A stretch of DNA of 64,000 bases, taken from Saccharopolyspora indica (GTDB lineage: Bacteria; Actinomycetota; Actinomycetes; Mycobacteriales; Pseudonocardiaceae). This document shows, piece by piece, positions 41,551 to 49,968 of the stretch (its first letter is position 1; each line of letters starts with the position of its first letter). The stretch spans positions 1-64,000 of the forward strand of contig NZ_JAQGLB010000007.1 of assembly GCF_027853965.1 (NCBI RefSeq). Direction: 5' to 3'. Under the pieces are notes generated by a model that had not been told where the DNA came from, did no database searches, and saw nothing but the letters and a program-made list of their open reading frames with translations. The position numbers were made by a program, and so were the translations under genes.

Positions 41551-42117
41551 ATGGCCCGCACCAGAGAAGCCCGGATCGACGACGCCGTCCTGACCGCCGC
41601 GGTCGATCTGCTCAGCGACGTCGGCTACCGGCAGCTGACCATGGGCGCGGTGGCCGCCAGGGCAGGTGTCCACCGGCCCGCGGTGTACCGCCGGTGGCCG
41701 TCCAAACCCCACTTGGTCGTCGACGCGGTAGCGAGCCAGATGGGCCTGACCCCCACACCCGACACCGGAGACCTGCGCAGCGACCTCGTCACCGGCATGT
41801 CGACGCTGGTGCGCGCGCTGTCGGGAACACCGCTGGGCCATGCGCTGCCCGGGCTGATCGCCGACCTCGCCTCGGACGCCGACCTGGCCACCGAGTTCCG
41901 CCGCCGCGTCTTCGACGCGCGCCGCGAAACGACCGCCAACACCTTGCGCTCGGCGATCCAGCGGGGCGAGATCCAGCCCGACACCGACGTGGACTTCGTC
42001 CTCGACGCCCTGGCCGCACCCCTGTACTACAGCGTGCTGTTCGGGCACCGACCACTCACCGACCGCCTCGCCGAACAGGCCGTCGACCTCGCCCTGGCGG
42101 CCATCCGCGTGCGATGA
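41551..42117 (+). CDS. TetR family regulator
   Basis: 188 aa. Helix-turn-helix LTAAVDLLSDVGYRQLTMGAV followed by RAGVHRPAVYRRWPSK (about 12-55), and a helical effector domain typical of the TetR_C_11 type. Ten bp downstream of the VOC gene and probably binds the palindrome at 41090-41106. Confidence 0.9.
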   Translation: MARTREARIDDAVLTAAVDLLSDVGYRQLTMGAVAARAGVHRPAVYRRWPSKPHLVVDAVASQMGLTPTPDTGDLRSDLVTGMSTLVRALSGTPLGHALPGLIADLASDADLATEFRRRVFDARRETTANTLRSAIQRGEIQPDTDVDFVLDALAAPLYYSVLFGHRPLTDRLAEQAVDLALAAIRVR

Positions 42118-42223
42118 CACGCCCCGGCGCCGAGAAGAAGGATCTTGATCGGCCAGGGCCACCGTCTACGAGCACCCTCGGGGCGCGTGGCCGGCGCCAC
42201 AGGCCGGTTGACACCCTCCCACG

Positions 42224-42240
42224 TATCGAGAAATATAGAT
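42224..42240. promoter_or_regulatory. ArsR operator, site 1
   Basis: TATCGAG-N5-TAGAT, 33 bp before the arsR start in a short AT-rich segment. Its reverse complement ATCTA-N5-CTCGATA recurs upstream of the MFS gene (13 of 17 bases identical). Confidence 0.55.
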
Positions 42241-42272
42241 ATGACTTCGTGCGGCGGACCGGGAGGAGGGCC

Positions 42273-42584
42273 ATGGACACCTTGGCGATGCTCAAGGCGC
42301 TGGCCAACCCGACCCGGTTGCAGATCCTGCAGTGGCTGAAGAACCCGGCGGAGCACTTCGACGAGACCCTCTACCTGGAGAGGGGCTTGGGATTCCACGT
42401 CGGGGTGTGCGTCGCTGACATCCAGGCGCGGGCCGGGCTCTCCCAGTCCGCGGTGTCGAGCTACCTGCAGACGCTGAAGGACTCCGGCCTGCTGGAGTCC
42501 GAGCGAGTCGGCAAGTGGACCTTCTACCGGCGCAACGAGCGCGCGGTCGAAGAGCTCGCCGAGTACGTCCGCGAAGAACTCTGA
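42273..42584 (+). CDS. ArsR family transcriptional regulator
   Basis: 103 aa winged helix. LKALANPTRLQILQWLKNP start, recognition helix GLSQSAVSSYLQTLKDSGLL, and wing GKWTFYRRNE. Between helix 2 and 3 it has an insertion (EHFDETLYLERGLGFHVGVCV) seen in ArsR proteins that accompany MFS exporters; the Cys/His there might sense a ligand. ATG with GGAGGAGGG upstream. The MFS exporter begins 72 bp downstream. Confidence 0.88.
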   Translation: MDTLAMLKALANPTRLQILQWLKNPAEHFDETLYLERGLGFHVGVCVADIQARAGLSQSAVSSYLQTLKDSGLLESERVGKWTFYRRNERAVEELAEYVREEL

Positions 42585-42626
42585 CCCGGAGCTCGACCCA
42601 GGACCGCGTCCATCGCGCGTTTTCGC

Positions 42627-42643
42627 ATCTACAAACCTCGATA
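42627..42643. promoter_or_regulatory. ArsR operator, site 2
   Basis: ATCTA-N5-CTCGATA, 14 bp before the MFS start codon, matching site 1 in opposite orientation. Binding there would block MFS transcription directly. Confidence 0.55.
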
Positions 42644-42656
42644 TTTAGGCAAATTC

Positions 42657-43841
42657 ATGCGCACAACCTCGTCAGCCGTGCTGGCACTCGCCGTGGGCGT
42701 GTTCAGCATCATCACCACCGAACTGGGCATCGTCGGCGTGCTGCCGCAGGTCGCGGCCAGGCTGGACGTCAGCACGTCCACCGCCGGGCTGCTCGTGGGC
42801 TCCTTCGCCTTCGCCGTGGCCCTGTCCGGCCCCTTCTTGACCCTCGCGGCATCCCGCATCGACCGCCGGGTGGTGCTGGCGACGACCATGGGCGTCTTCG
42901 CCATCTCGAACGCCGTCTACGCGCTCAGCACGCAGTTCGAGCTGACGCTCGCCTTCCGGATCGTCCCGGCCCTCCTGCACCCGGTCTTCTTCTCCGTCGC
43001 GCTGGTGGCGGCGAGCCGGTTCGGGCGGGGGGCGGATGCGACCCGCGCGACCGCGCAGGTTTTCGCGGGCATCACCGCCGGTTTCGCCTTCGGGGTGCCG
43101 CTGACCTCCTACCTGGCGGACCACATCTCGCTGCCGGCGGCGTTCTGGTTCGGCGCGGCCGTCAACCTGCTCGGGCTCATCGGCATCCTGGTGTTCCTGC
43201 CCGCGATGCCACCCGGCGAACGGCTCTCCTACGGGCGGCAGGTCGCCGTGCTGCGCGATGGCCGGATCTGGCTGACGATCCTGTCGATCGTCCTCGTGTT
43301 CGCGGCGCAGTTCTCCGTCTACGGCTACTTCGCCGAGTACCTCGGCACCGTCACCGGCATGGACGGCACCTGGATCAGCGCGATGCTCCTGGTGTTCGGC
43401 ATCACGATGATCTTCGGCAACTTCGCCTTCGCCGCGCTGCTGCGGCGCGGCGTCGCCCGCACCGTGCCGCTCTTCCTGCTGCTGTCCGTCGTCGGCTACG
43501 CGCTGGTCTTCGCCTTCGGCGCGCAGTTCGCGCCGATGATCGCGGTCGTCGTGCTCTGGGCGGCCGTGCACTCCGGCGGGCTGATCGTGAGCCAGAGCTG
43601 GCTGAGCCGGGACACCGCGGACGCACCGGAGTTCGGCAACAGCCTGTTCGTCTCCTTCTCCAACCTCGGGATCACGGTGGGCACGACCGTCGGCGGATGG
43701 GCGCTCGCCGCCCTGCCCACCCGCGCGCTCCCCTGGACCGGAATCGGCTTCGCCCTGGCCGCGCTCGCACTCGTGCTGCTGCGCCTGGCGCTGGACCGCC
43801 GGGCCAGTGCCAGGCCGACCGCGGTTGCCGCCCGCCAGTAG
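42657..43841 (+). CDS. MFS exporter (DHA1/AraJ-like)
   Basis: 394 aa with 12 predicted transmembrane helices. Motif A appears as ASRIDRRVVL between helices 2 and 3, and motif C-like Gly/Pro pattern in GITAGFAFGVPL. The N-terminal TTELGIVGVLPQVA is typical of AraJ/YdhP sugar-efflux or drug-efflux proteins. Regulated by the ArsR protein just upstream, to judge from the shared operator. Substrate unknown. Confidence 0.9.
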   Translation: MRTTSSAVLALAVGVFSIITTELGIVGVLPQVAARLDVSTSTAGLLVGSFAFAVALSGPFLTLAASRIDRRVVLATTMGVFAISNAVYALSTQFELTLAFRIVPALLHPVFFSVALVAASRFGRGADATRATAQVFAGITAGFAFGVPLTSYLADHISLPAAFWFGAAVNLLGLIGILVFLPAMPPGERLSYGRQVAVLRDGRIWLTILSIVLVFAAQFSVYGYFAEYLGTVTGMDGTWISAMLLVFGITMIFGNFAFAALLRRGVARTVPLFLLLSVVGYALVFAFGAQFAPMIAVVVLWAAVHSGGLIVSQSWLSRDTADAPEFGNSLFVSFSNLGITVGTTVGGWALAALPTRALPWTGIGFALAALALVLLRLALDRRASARPTAVAARQ

Positions 43842-43845
43842 TGCG

Positions 43846-43892
43846 CCGGCCCGGGAGGGGCGACACCTCCTCCGTCATCCCTCCCGGGCCGG
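43846..43892. terminator. Bidirectional hairpin
   Basis: Perfect 14-bp arms CCGGCCCGGGAGGG (43846-43859) and CCCTCCCGGGCCGG (43879-43892) between the MFS gene and the convergent membrane-protein gene, whose last codons lie in the right arm. Confidence 0.7.
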
Positions 43893-44753
43893 TGTGCGCT
43901 GCCGGTCGGGTTCGGGCGGTGCGCTCAGCGCGGCGAGCACGGCCTGGAGGGCGAGGGCCACCGGCCCGATCGGCGACAGATCGGCCCCGGCTCCGAACGC
44001 GATCGCACCGGCCCACGACACCGCGAGGGCCGCCACCAGCACGGCGAGGTAGCGGAGGAGGAACCGGCAGGCCGCCGAAGAGGTCCGCAACGACCACGCC
44101 ATGGTCACCGCGACGGTGCCGAACAGCACGCAGCTGAACAGCCACATCGCGTACAGCGTGAGCTTGGGGCCTGCCGCGATGCCGCTCGCCAGCAGCTCGG
44201 CCGGCCAGGACATCAAGGTGCCTTCGACGATGTGGAAGATCGCGTTGAAGGCGGCGTTGATCAGCGCGATCCACAGCAGCACCAGCCGTCCGCGGCTGCG
44301 GTGGGCCCGAGCCGTCGGCCAGCCTGGGGATCGGGCCGGGCGGGCCAGCCAGGCCAGGACCGCCACGGCCGCCGGCAACGCCCACTCCGGGACCGAAAGC
44401 GGCCCGTGCGCCACCCAAAGCCCGGTCACCGCGTAGAGCACGGCTTGGGATCCGTTCAGCAGCGCGAGAATGCCGAGCGCTGGCCTGGCCACGGTCGCCG
44501 ACCGGTTCCGCAGCAGCACGAAAGCGACGGGATAGGTCCAGAAGATCGCCGTCATGCCGTGCCACATCATCCGCAGCGCCTGCTGGGACTCGGCGGTGGC
44601 GTCGCTTGCCATCAGGGCATCGATGACCGGGGCGGCCTGCACGAATGCGTGCAGCACCGCGGCCACCGCCGCCAGGGCCGCGGCGGCCCATAGCGCCCAC
44701 GTCCGCGGAAGGGGCGCCGCCTCGCTCGAATCCGTCTTCAGCGGGTTGTTCAT
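43875..44753 (-). CDS. Uncharacterised polytopic membrane protein, internally duplicated
   Basis: 292 aa with about eight transmembrane segments. The two halves resemble one another: VLHAFVQAAP...ALRMMWHGMTAIFWTYPVAF in the first, IFHIVEGTLM...TLYAMWLFSCVLFGTVAV in the second, suggesting an ancient duplication of a four-helix unit with a conserved His. ATG start with AGAGGTGG upstream. Divergent from a TetR gene, which probably represses it. Family not recognised. Confidence 0.8.
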   Translation of the reverse strand: MNNPLKTDSSEAAPLPRTWALWAAAALAAVAAVLHAFVQAAPVIDALMASDATAESQQALRMMWHGMTAIFWTYPVAFVLLRNRSATVARPALGILALLNGSQAVLYAVTGLWVAHGPLSVPEWALPAAVAVLAWLARPARSPGWPTARAHRSRGRLVLLWIALINAAFNAIFHIVEGTLMSWPAELLASGIAAGPKLTLYAMWLFSCVLFGTVAVTMAWSLRTSSAACRFLLRYLAVLVAALAVSWAGAIAFGAGADLSPIGPVALALQAVLAALSAPPEPDRQRTPAREG

Positions 44754-44791
44754 GCCACCTCTCCGACCAGCAATGCGGAATCCTTAGTTCC

Positions 44792-44806
44792 GGAACCAAT
44801 GGTTTC
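44792..44806. promoter_or_regulatory. Candidate TetR operator
   Basis: GGAACCA-A-TGGTTTC dyad (6 of 7 pairs) in the 81-bp gap between the divergent membrane protein and tetR genes; a related direct repeat ATGGTyTCG lies alongside. Confidence 0.45.
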
Positions 44807-44822
44807 GATACTCATGGTCTCG

Positions 44823-44828
44823 TATGAT
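44823..44828 (+). promoter_or_regulatory. -10 element TATGAT before tetR
   Basis: TATGAT ends 6 nt before the ATG at 44835, a near-consensus leaderless promoter that also decides the start codon. Confidence 0.6.
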
Positions 44829-44834
44829 GCACGC

Positions 44835-45452
44835 ATGCCTACTCGGGATCAAGCTCGAAACCAGGGGGGTCGACCCCGGGACAGCCGCGTCGACGACGCC
44901 ATCGCCTCCGCCGTTCTGGAGCTGCTGAGCGAGGTGGGATACGCGCGGCTCACGATCGCCGAGGTGGCCGCACGAGCCGGCGTGGGCAAGGCGGCGATCT
45001 ACCGGCGCCACGCCACCAAACAAGAGATGATCTTCGACGTTCTCGTGCAGGGCCAGTTCCTGGCCGTGGCACCCGACAACGGATCGCTCCGCGCCGACCT
45101 GGCCGCCGTGCTGGCCGACATCGCGGACGACATGGCCGCTCCGCCACCGGGAACGCTTCCCGGTCTGCTGGCCGACATCCACGCCGACCCCGTGCTGCTC
45201 GACCGGTTCGACGAGAAGTACCTGGGAGCCCAGCGCCGGACGCTCGCGGAGATCCTGGACCGCGCGGCCGCACGCGGCGAGATCGCCACCCGGCCCGACC
45301 CGACGGCCCTCAACGCCCTGCTGGTCGGCCCCGTCTTCGCCTGGCTGTTCCTGCTGTCCGAATCCCCCGACCGGCTCCCCGCGCTCACCTCCGCGCTCCT
45401 CGACGCGGCACTCGCCCTCACCGGGTCTTCCACTGGACGCTCGGCCACGTGA
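44835..45452 (+). CDS. TetR family regulator
   Basis: 205 aa. Helix-turn-helix VLELLSEVGYARLTIAEVAARAG and VGKAAIYRRHATKQEM in the first 65 residues; TetR_C_11-like effector domain. It resembles the TetR at 41551 closely in design. Start set at the ATG placed 6 nt behind TATGAT rather than the upstream in-frame ATG. Divergent from the duplicated membrane protein. Confidence 0.9.
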   Translation: MPTRDQARNQGGRPRDSRVDDAIASAVLELLSEVGYARLTIAEVAARAGVGKAAIYRRHATKQEMIFDVLVQGQFLAVAPDNGSLRADLAAVLADIADDMAAPPPGTLPGLLADIHADPVLLDRFDEKYLGAQRRTLAEILDRAAARGEIATRPDPTALNALLVGPVFAWLFLLSESPDRLPALTSALLDAALALTGSSTGRSAT

Positions 45453-45501
45453 CGGCGGTTTCCCGCCAGCTTCCGCGCCGTCCGGGAACGACGATCGAGT
45501 C

Positions 45502-45984
45502 ATGACATTCCGCGTGCTGCCCATCGAAACCGGCGTGCTGGAGGAGCTCCGCAAGTCCGACGACGCCGGGCGCGAACCCCAGATCCACATCGAGGAAGAC
45601 GAATACGGCGAGCCGCTGCGGTGCTGCTTGCGGCGGAGCAAGCCGGGCGAGCGGCTCGCGCTGGTCTCCTACGCGCCGCTGCGGCGCTGGGCCCGGGACA
45701 ACGACGCCGAACCCGGGCCGTACGAAGAGGTCGGGCCGGTCTTCATCCACGCCGAGGCCTGCGACGGGCCGGAGAACCCGGAGTGGCCGGAAGCGCTGCG
45801 CGGCAGCCGCCGGGTGCTCCGCGCCTACAACGGAAACGGCGAGATCCTCGGCGGCAGCCTGCTCGACGGGCGGACCGAGCTCTCCGAGCGCACCGCCGAC
45901 GACCTGCTGCGGGACCCGGAGGTCGCGCTGGTGCACGTGCGGGCCGTCGAGTTCGGCTGCTTCCTGTTCGAAGTTCGGCGCTGA
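45502..45984 (+). CDS. DUF1203 family protein
   Basis: 160 aa. The pattern PLRCCLRRSKPGERLALVSY, GPVFIHAEAC and a C-terminal VHVRAVEFGCFLFEVRR matches DUF1203. Function unknown; paired Cys in CC and conserved His in FIHAE may form a site. Its stop is 4 bp from the stop of the facing esterase gene. Confidence 0.85.
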   Translation: MTFRVLPIETGVLEELRKSDDAGREPQIHIEEDEYGEPLRCCLRRSKPGERLALVSYAPLRRWARDNDAEPGPYEEVGPVFIHAEACDGPENPEWPEALRGSRRVLRAYNGNGEILGGSLLDGRTELSERTADDLLRDPEVALVHVRAVEFGCFLFEVRR

Positions 45985-45988
45985 CCGA

Positions 45989-46978
45989 TCAGGCTGGGTG
46001 CCGCACCTGCCGCCGCACCCAGTCGAGTTGAGCACGCTGCTGGAACATTGCGCCGCCCTCGTGCCCGTTGAACGGATACACCTCGATGTCCTTGGGCCCG
46101 CCGTACGCGTTGTGCGCGGCGAACACCGTCGACGGAGGGCAGACCTGGTCCATCAGGGCGGCCGAGAACAGGGCGGGGGCACGGCCGAGGGCGGCGAAGG
46201 TCACCCCGTCGAAGTAGGACAGGGTGCGAAACACCTGCTCCTCCACGCCGCGGCGCATCCGCAGGTAGTCCCCGACCTCACCGTACGGGCGGGCGTCGGT
46301 GAGGGTGATCGCGCGGCCGAAGTGGCACAGGAACGGCACATCGACGCAGACGGCCGCGAGGTCCGGCACGAGTCCGGACACGGCGAGGGTGATGCCACCG
46401 CCCTGGCTGGCGCCGAGCGCGACCGTGCGGGAGGCGTCCGCGAGCGGATGGGAGCGAGCCGCCTCGACGGCGCGGACGGCGTCGGTGAAGACCCTGCGGT
46501 AGTAGTACGTTTCGGGATCCTCGATGCCGCGGGTCATGACCCCGGTGTGCGCGGGCACGATGCCCATCGGATCGGGGGTGTCGCCGACGTTGCCGCCGGT
46601 GCCCTGGTTGCCGCCGCCCTGGCCGCGGACGTCCATGACGAAGTGCGCGTATCCGGCGAGCGGCCACAGGCTCCAGCAGTGCGGCAGCCCCCGGCCGCTG
46701 TTGTAGCCCTGGAACTGCACGATCAGCGGCAGCGGCCCCTCGGCCCCCGCCGGGACGGTGAACCAGCCCTTGATCGGGTGGCCGCCGAACCCGGCGAAGG
46801 TCACATCCCAGGTCCGCGCCCCCGCCAGGCCGGTCTCCACCGGCTCGAACACGGCAGCCAGGTCGTGTGCCCGGGTTTCGGCGAGGGTCTTCTCCCAGAA
46901 GGAGTCGAAGTCCTCGGGTACGGGTATCTCCGGCCGGTAGCCGCGCAGTTGGTCGAGCGGCAGGTCGAACTGAGGCAT
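45989..46978 (-). CDS. Acetylxylan esterase/cephalosporin-C deacetylase family (AXE1)
   Basis: 329 aa alpha/beta hydrolase of the AXE1 (CE7) family: QFDLPLDQLRGYRP start, RGQGGG, nucleophile S191 in GASQGGG, then an Asp in MDQVCPP and His in NGHEGG. CE7 enzymes deacetylate oligosaccharides in the cytoplasm. No signal peptide. Last gene of the PL8/ABC operon (37 bp after the lyase), so it likely removes acetyl groups from imported lyase products. Confidence 0.92.
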   Translation of the reverse strand: MPQFDLPLDQLRGYRPEIPVPEDFDSFWEKTLAETRAHDLAAVFEPVETGLAGARTWDVTFAGFGGHPIKGWFTVPAGAEGPLPLIVQFQGYNSGRGLPHCWSLWPLAGYAHFVMDVRGQGGGNQGTGGNVGDTPDPMGIVPAHTGVMTRGIEDPETYYYRRVFTDAVRAVEAARSHPLADASRTVALGASQGGGITLAVSGLVPDLAAVCVDVPFLCHFGRAITLTDARPYGEVGDYLRMRRGVEEQVFRTLSYFDGVTFAALGRAPALFSAALMDQVCPPSTVFAAHNAYGGPKDIEVYPFNGHEGGAMFQQRAQLDWVRRQVRHPA

Positions 46979-47015
46979 GGCGGTTCTCCTCCAGAGGGCC
47001 GAGCGTCAACTCCGA

Positions 47016-49871
47016 TCAGGCGAGCAGGAGCCGGGCGGTCCGCGTTCCGCCGTTGGTCGCCGCGAGCGTCGCCGTCAGCGTTGTCCTCGCACCGGTGGTC
47101 ACCTCGAGCTCGGGATCGCGGGTGAGGACCCGCGAGGTGTGCCGGTCGAGCGTGATGCGGATCGGTTGCTGGGCGCGAGTCGGGTCGGCGACCGAGAGGG
47201 AGATCGCATTGCCGAAGAGTTCCACGATGACGGCGACCGGAGCGTTGACGGTGATTCCGGCGACGCTCTCCGGCTCGAAGAAGGCGGCCATGACCCGGTC
47301 ACGACCGAGCTCGCGGACCGCCTGGACCCGTGCGGAGTTCGCCGCGATCTCGATGGCGCGATCCGCCGCTGCCCGTCGGGTGCGCTGTGCCGACGCTCCC
47401 GGGAGGACCATGTAGGCGTAGGTCTCGTCACGCGGCTCTACCCCGTGCTCCACGCTCAGGGTCAGGTATCGCCTGGTCACCGGGTCGGTCGTGCCCGGCG
47501 CGGTGCCGGAGTCGATTCCGCGCCAGGTGCCGGTGCGCGCCTGGCGGGTCGCGCGCAGCGGCGCGCCGCCGGGGAAGACGTAGCCCCCGACTCCGTCGAG
47601 GTGTGCCCACTCGGCACCGGTGAACTCCTGCGACCAGCCGAGGTCCGAAGGCTGGGGGTGGCCGTCGACGATGAGCGCGTTGGTGCCCGCGGCGTGCAGG
47701 TTGCGGTTCTCGATCGTCGTCACCACGGGGAAGCGGTCGCTTTCCCCGTCGTCGGATGCCTGGTAGACCTCGACCTCGAAGACGCGGGCCACGTTGGTGG
47801 TGGACCCCGACGCCCTGCTGATCGACAGCCGGACCTGGTCGCCCACGACGTCGAGATCCGTCACCTCGACCTTGTGCGCGACATTGCCGACGATGTCCGC
47901 GACCCGCACCCAGCCGTCCGCCGTGCGGACCTCGACGGTGAAGTCCTTCAGGGTCGATGTCTCGTCGTGGTTGGTCGCCGCGTAGCCGCTGTACACGCTG
48001 ATGCTCGCCAGGGCCGCCATCCGGTCGAGGCTCACCACGAGCCAGGGAGCCGGGTCGTCGGTGGCGGACAGCCATCGGCTGTCGTCGGCGAACCTGCCGT
48101 CGACGGCCTTGGCTCCTTCGGTTCCCGCGCGCAGCACGGAGGACACCTCGACATCCGCGCCGCGCGCCAGGTCGGTGCCGGTCCGGACGGTGCCGCCGCC
48201 GGTGATGCCCGCGCCGAGAGCCACCACCCGATCGTCCAGGCAGAACCACGTCTTGCGCCCCCGGACCTGGGACGCCCTCGGCGCGATGATGCCTTGCAGG
48301 TCCATGCCGACGACGCCGCAGCTGCCGCCGGAGGCGACCGCGCCACCGACCCAGGACGTGCCGGGGCGGGCTCCGCTGCCGACCGTGACGTCCAGCGGTG
48401 TCGTGTCGACGGTGGTTCCCGGCAGGCGGTACGGGTCGACCGTGGGCCAGAACGCGTCGGTGAACTGCCCGGCGTCGGCGTCGTACAGGTACGTCATGCC
48501 GGAACCGGTGTGCCAGCCGTGCTTGTTCTGCGACAGGATCCCCTCGTAGTAGCCGATGCGCCTGCTCGACATCGAGATCGCGCACGCCCAGTCCGAGCGC
48601 CGGTGGACCGCCCGGTCCATGACGGGGAACTGCCGGTGCTCCTCCCGCTCGGCGATCGCCGGAACGGCCGGATCGTCCATGACCTGGGCGAGCATCGTCA
48701 CCCGCGCGGGCCCTCGGCCCCAGCGGATCGAGGACGGCGGGGAAGGCAGCGCGGTGTCTCGGGCCACCCAGCCCTTGACCAGGCCCTTCCAGCGCAGGGC
48801 CTGCTCGGGGCCAGCGGCTTGGGCCAGGCGGAGGATGTGCTCCATCGTGGCGTAGCCGGCGATGCGGTCGGTCTCCAGCTGCAGGGAGATCGCCCGACCG
48901 CGGACGAAGTCCATCATCTTCCCGTCGTGCACGACCGGGGCGAAGGAATCCTCGATCACTCCGAAGAACTCCTCCCGACGGGGGTCCGTGATCGCCCACG
49001 GGGTGTCGGCGAGCATTTGGAACTGCCGGGCCATGCCGCCGAGCAGAACGATTCCGTAGGAGCCCGTGTAGGCGAAGACGCCGTGCTGGATGAAGGAGCC
49101 GTCGGCGTAGAAGCCGTCGGCCTCGAAGCCGGGGCCTCCCGTCGTTCGCGGCAACAGCGTGGCCAGCGTGGAACGGCCCATCAGCAGGCGGTCTTCGTTG
49201 TCGTCGAGCATGCCGTCGAGCATGGCGATCTCGCACAGGTCCGACCGGTTCGCGCCCACCGAGACGAGGCCCTTCTGCACCTTGTGGTGCGTCGGGTCCG
49301 GGACGAAGTCACGCACCGCCGCGATGTAGTCGTCACGATCGCCGGTCGGCAGCGCGTCGCCGAGCAGGAGGCACGTCCACAGCAGCGGGCGCGGCGAGCC
49401 GATCTCCCAGAACCACCAGGTCTTCAGGGCGGCCTCGGGCGCACCGGCGTGGTAGGAGAGGTCGTGGGCGGTGCGCAGGCCGGACAGCACGTCCGACCGC
49501 GTGCCCGGATCCGCGTAGCGGGCCAGCCCCGGTGTCGCGCAGGCCAGCGCGAGATCACGGAGCCTGTCGTACGTGGTCCGGGTGTTGGCCGGGTCGAGGG
49601 GCAGGTCCTCGAAGACCCGGTCTCTGCCCGCCCGGCGGTCGATCTTCGCCGCGACCTCGTCCGCCCAGGCGTCGAGCTCAGCGACGTAGCGGGCGACCAC
49701 CGGGTGAGCCGCATCGAAGGCCCCACCGGTGAGGAGGTCCCGCGCCCGCTGCCGCAGGCCCGCGAAGTCGGCGGGCGATGCCGCGGCAGGCGATGCCGCG
49801 GCGGGCAGCGCTGCCAGGCTGCTTGCCAGGACACCGCCCCCAACCCCGCTGAGGAACGTGCGTCGTCTCAT
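47016..49871 (-). CDS. Polysaccharide lyase family 8 with nested discoidin-like domain
   Basis: 951 aa secreted lyase. Tat signal MRRRTFLSG plus an Ala-rich core to about residue 35. The catalytic alpha/alpha toroid (about 40-360) carries N208, H263 and Y272 in the PL8 spacing (GANRSDL; FIQHGVFAYTGSYG). PL8 includes hyaluronate, chondroitin AC and xanthan lyases. The central beta-sandwich is interrupted after ALGAGITGG by an F5/8-type C (discoidin) domain, about 562-709, before resuming at FPVVTTIENRNL. ATG chosen since AGGAG and GAGGAC precede it. Follows the binding-protein gene by 97 bp. Exact polymer unknown. Confidence 0.92.
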   Translation of the reverse strand: MRRRTFLSGVGGGVLASSLAALPAAASPAAASPADFAGLRQRARDLLTGGAFDAAHPVVARYVAELDAWADEVAAKIDRRAGRDRVFEDLPLDPANTRTTYDRLRDLALACATPGLARYADPGTRSDVLSGLRTAHDLSYHAGAPEAALKTWWFWEIGSPRPLLWTCLLLGDALPTGDRDDYIAAVRDFVPDPTHHKVQKGLVSVGANRSDLCEIAMLDGMLDDNEDRLLMGRSTLATLLPRTTGGPGFEADGFYADGSFIQHGVFAYTGSYGIVLLGGMARQFQMLADTPWAITDPRREEFFGVIEDSFAPVVHDGKMMDFVRGRAISLQLETDRIAGYATMEHILRLAQAAGPEQALRWKGLVKGWVARDTALPSPPSSIRWGRGPARVTMLAQVMDDPAVPAIAEREEHRQFPVMDRAVHRRSDWACAISMSSRRIGYYEGILSQNKHGWHTGSGMTYLYDADAGQFTDAFWPTVDPYRLPGTTVDTTPLDVTVGSGARPGTSWVGGAVASGGSCGVVGMDLQGIIAPRASQVRGRKTWFCLDDRVVALGAGITGGGTVRTGTDLARGADVEVSSVLRAGTEGAKAVDGRFADDSRWLSATDDPAPWLVVSLDRMAALASISVYSGYAATNHDETSTLKDFTVEVRTADGWVRVADIVGNVAHKVEVTDLDVVGDQVRLSISRASGSTTNVARVFEVEVYQASDDGESDRFPVVTTIENRNLHAAGTNALIVDGHPQPSDLGWSQEFTGAEWAHLDGVGGYVFPGGAPLRATRQARTGTWRGIDSGTAPGTTDPVTRRYLTLSVEHGVEPRDETYAYMVLPGASAQRTRRAAADRAIEIAANSARVQAVRELGRDRVMAAFFEPESVAGITVNAPVAVIVELFGNAISLSVADPTRAQQPIRITLDRHTSRVLTRDPELEVTTGARTTLTATLAATNGGTRTARLLLA

Positions 49872-49968
49872 CGTCCTCGGATCTCCTGTCTGGTTCACGG
49901 CTGCCTGCGATCCACGCGTTCACTCCGTGGATGACCGACGGCCTCGGCGCGCTCGGGGGGATGGGAGG

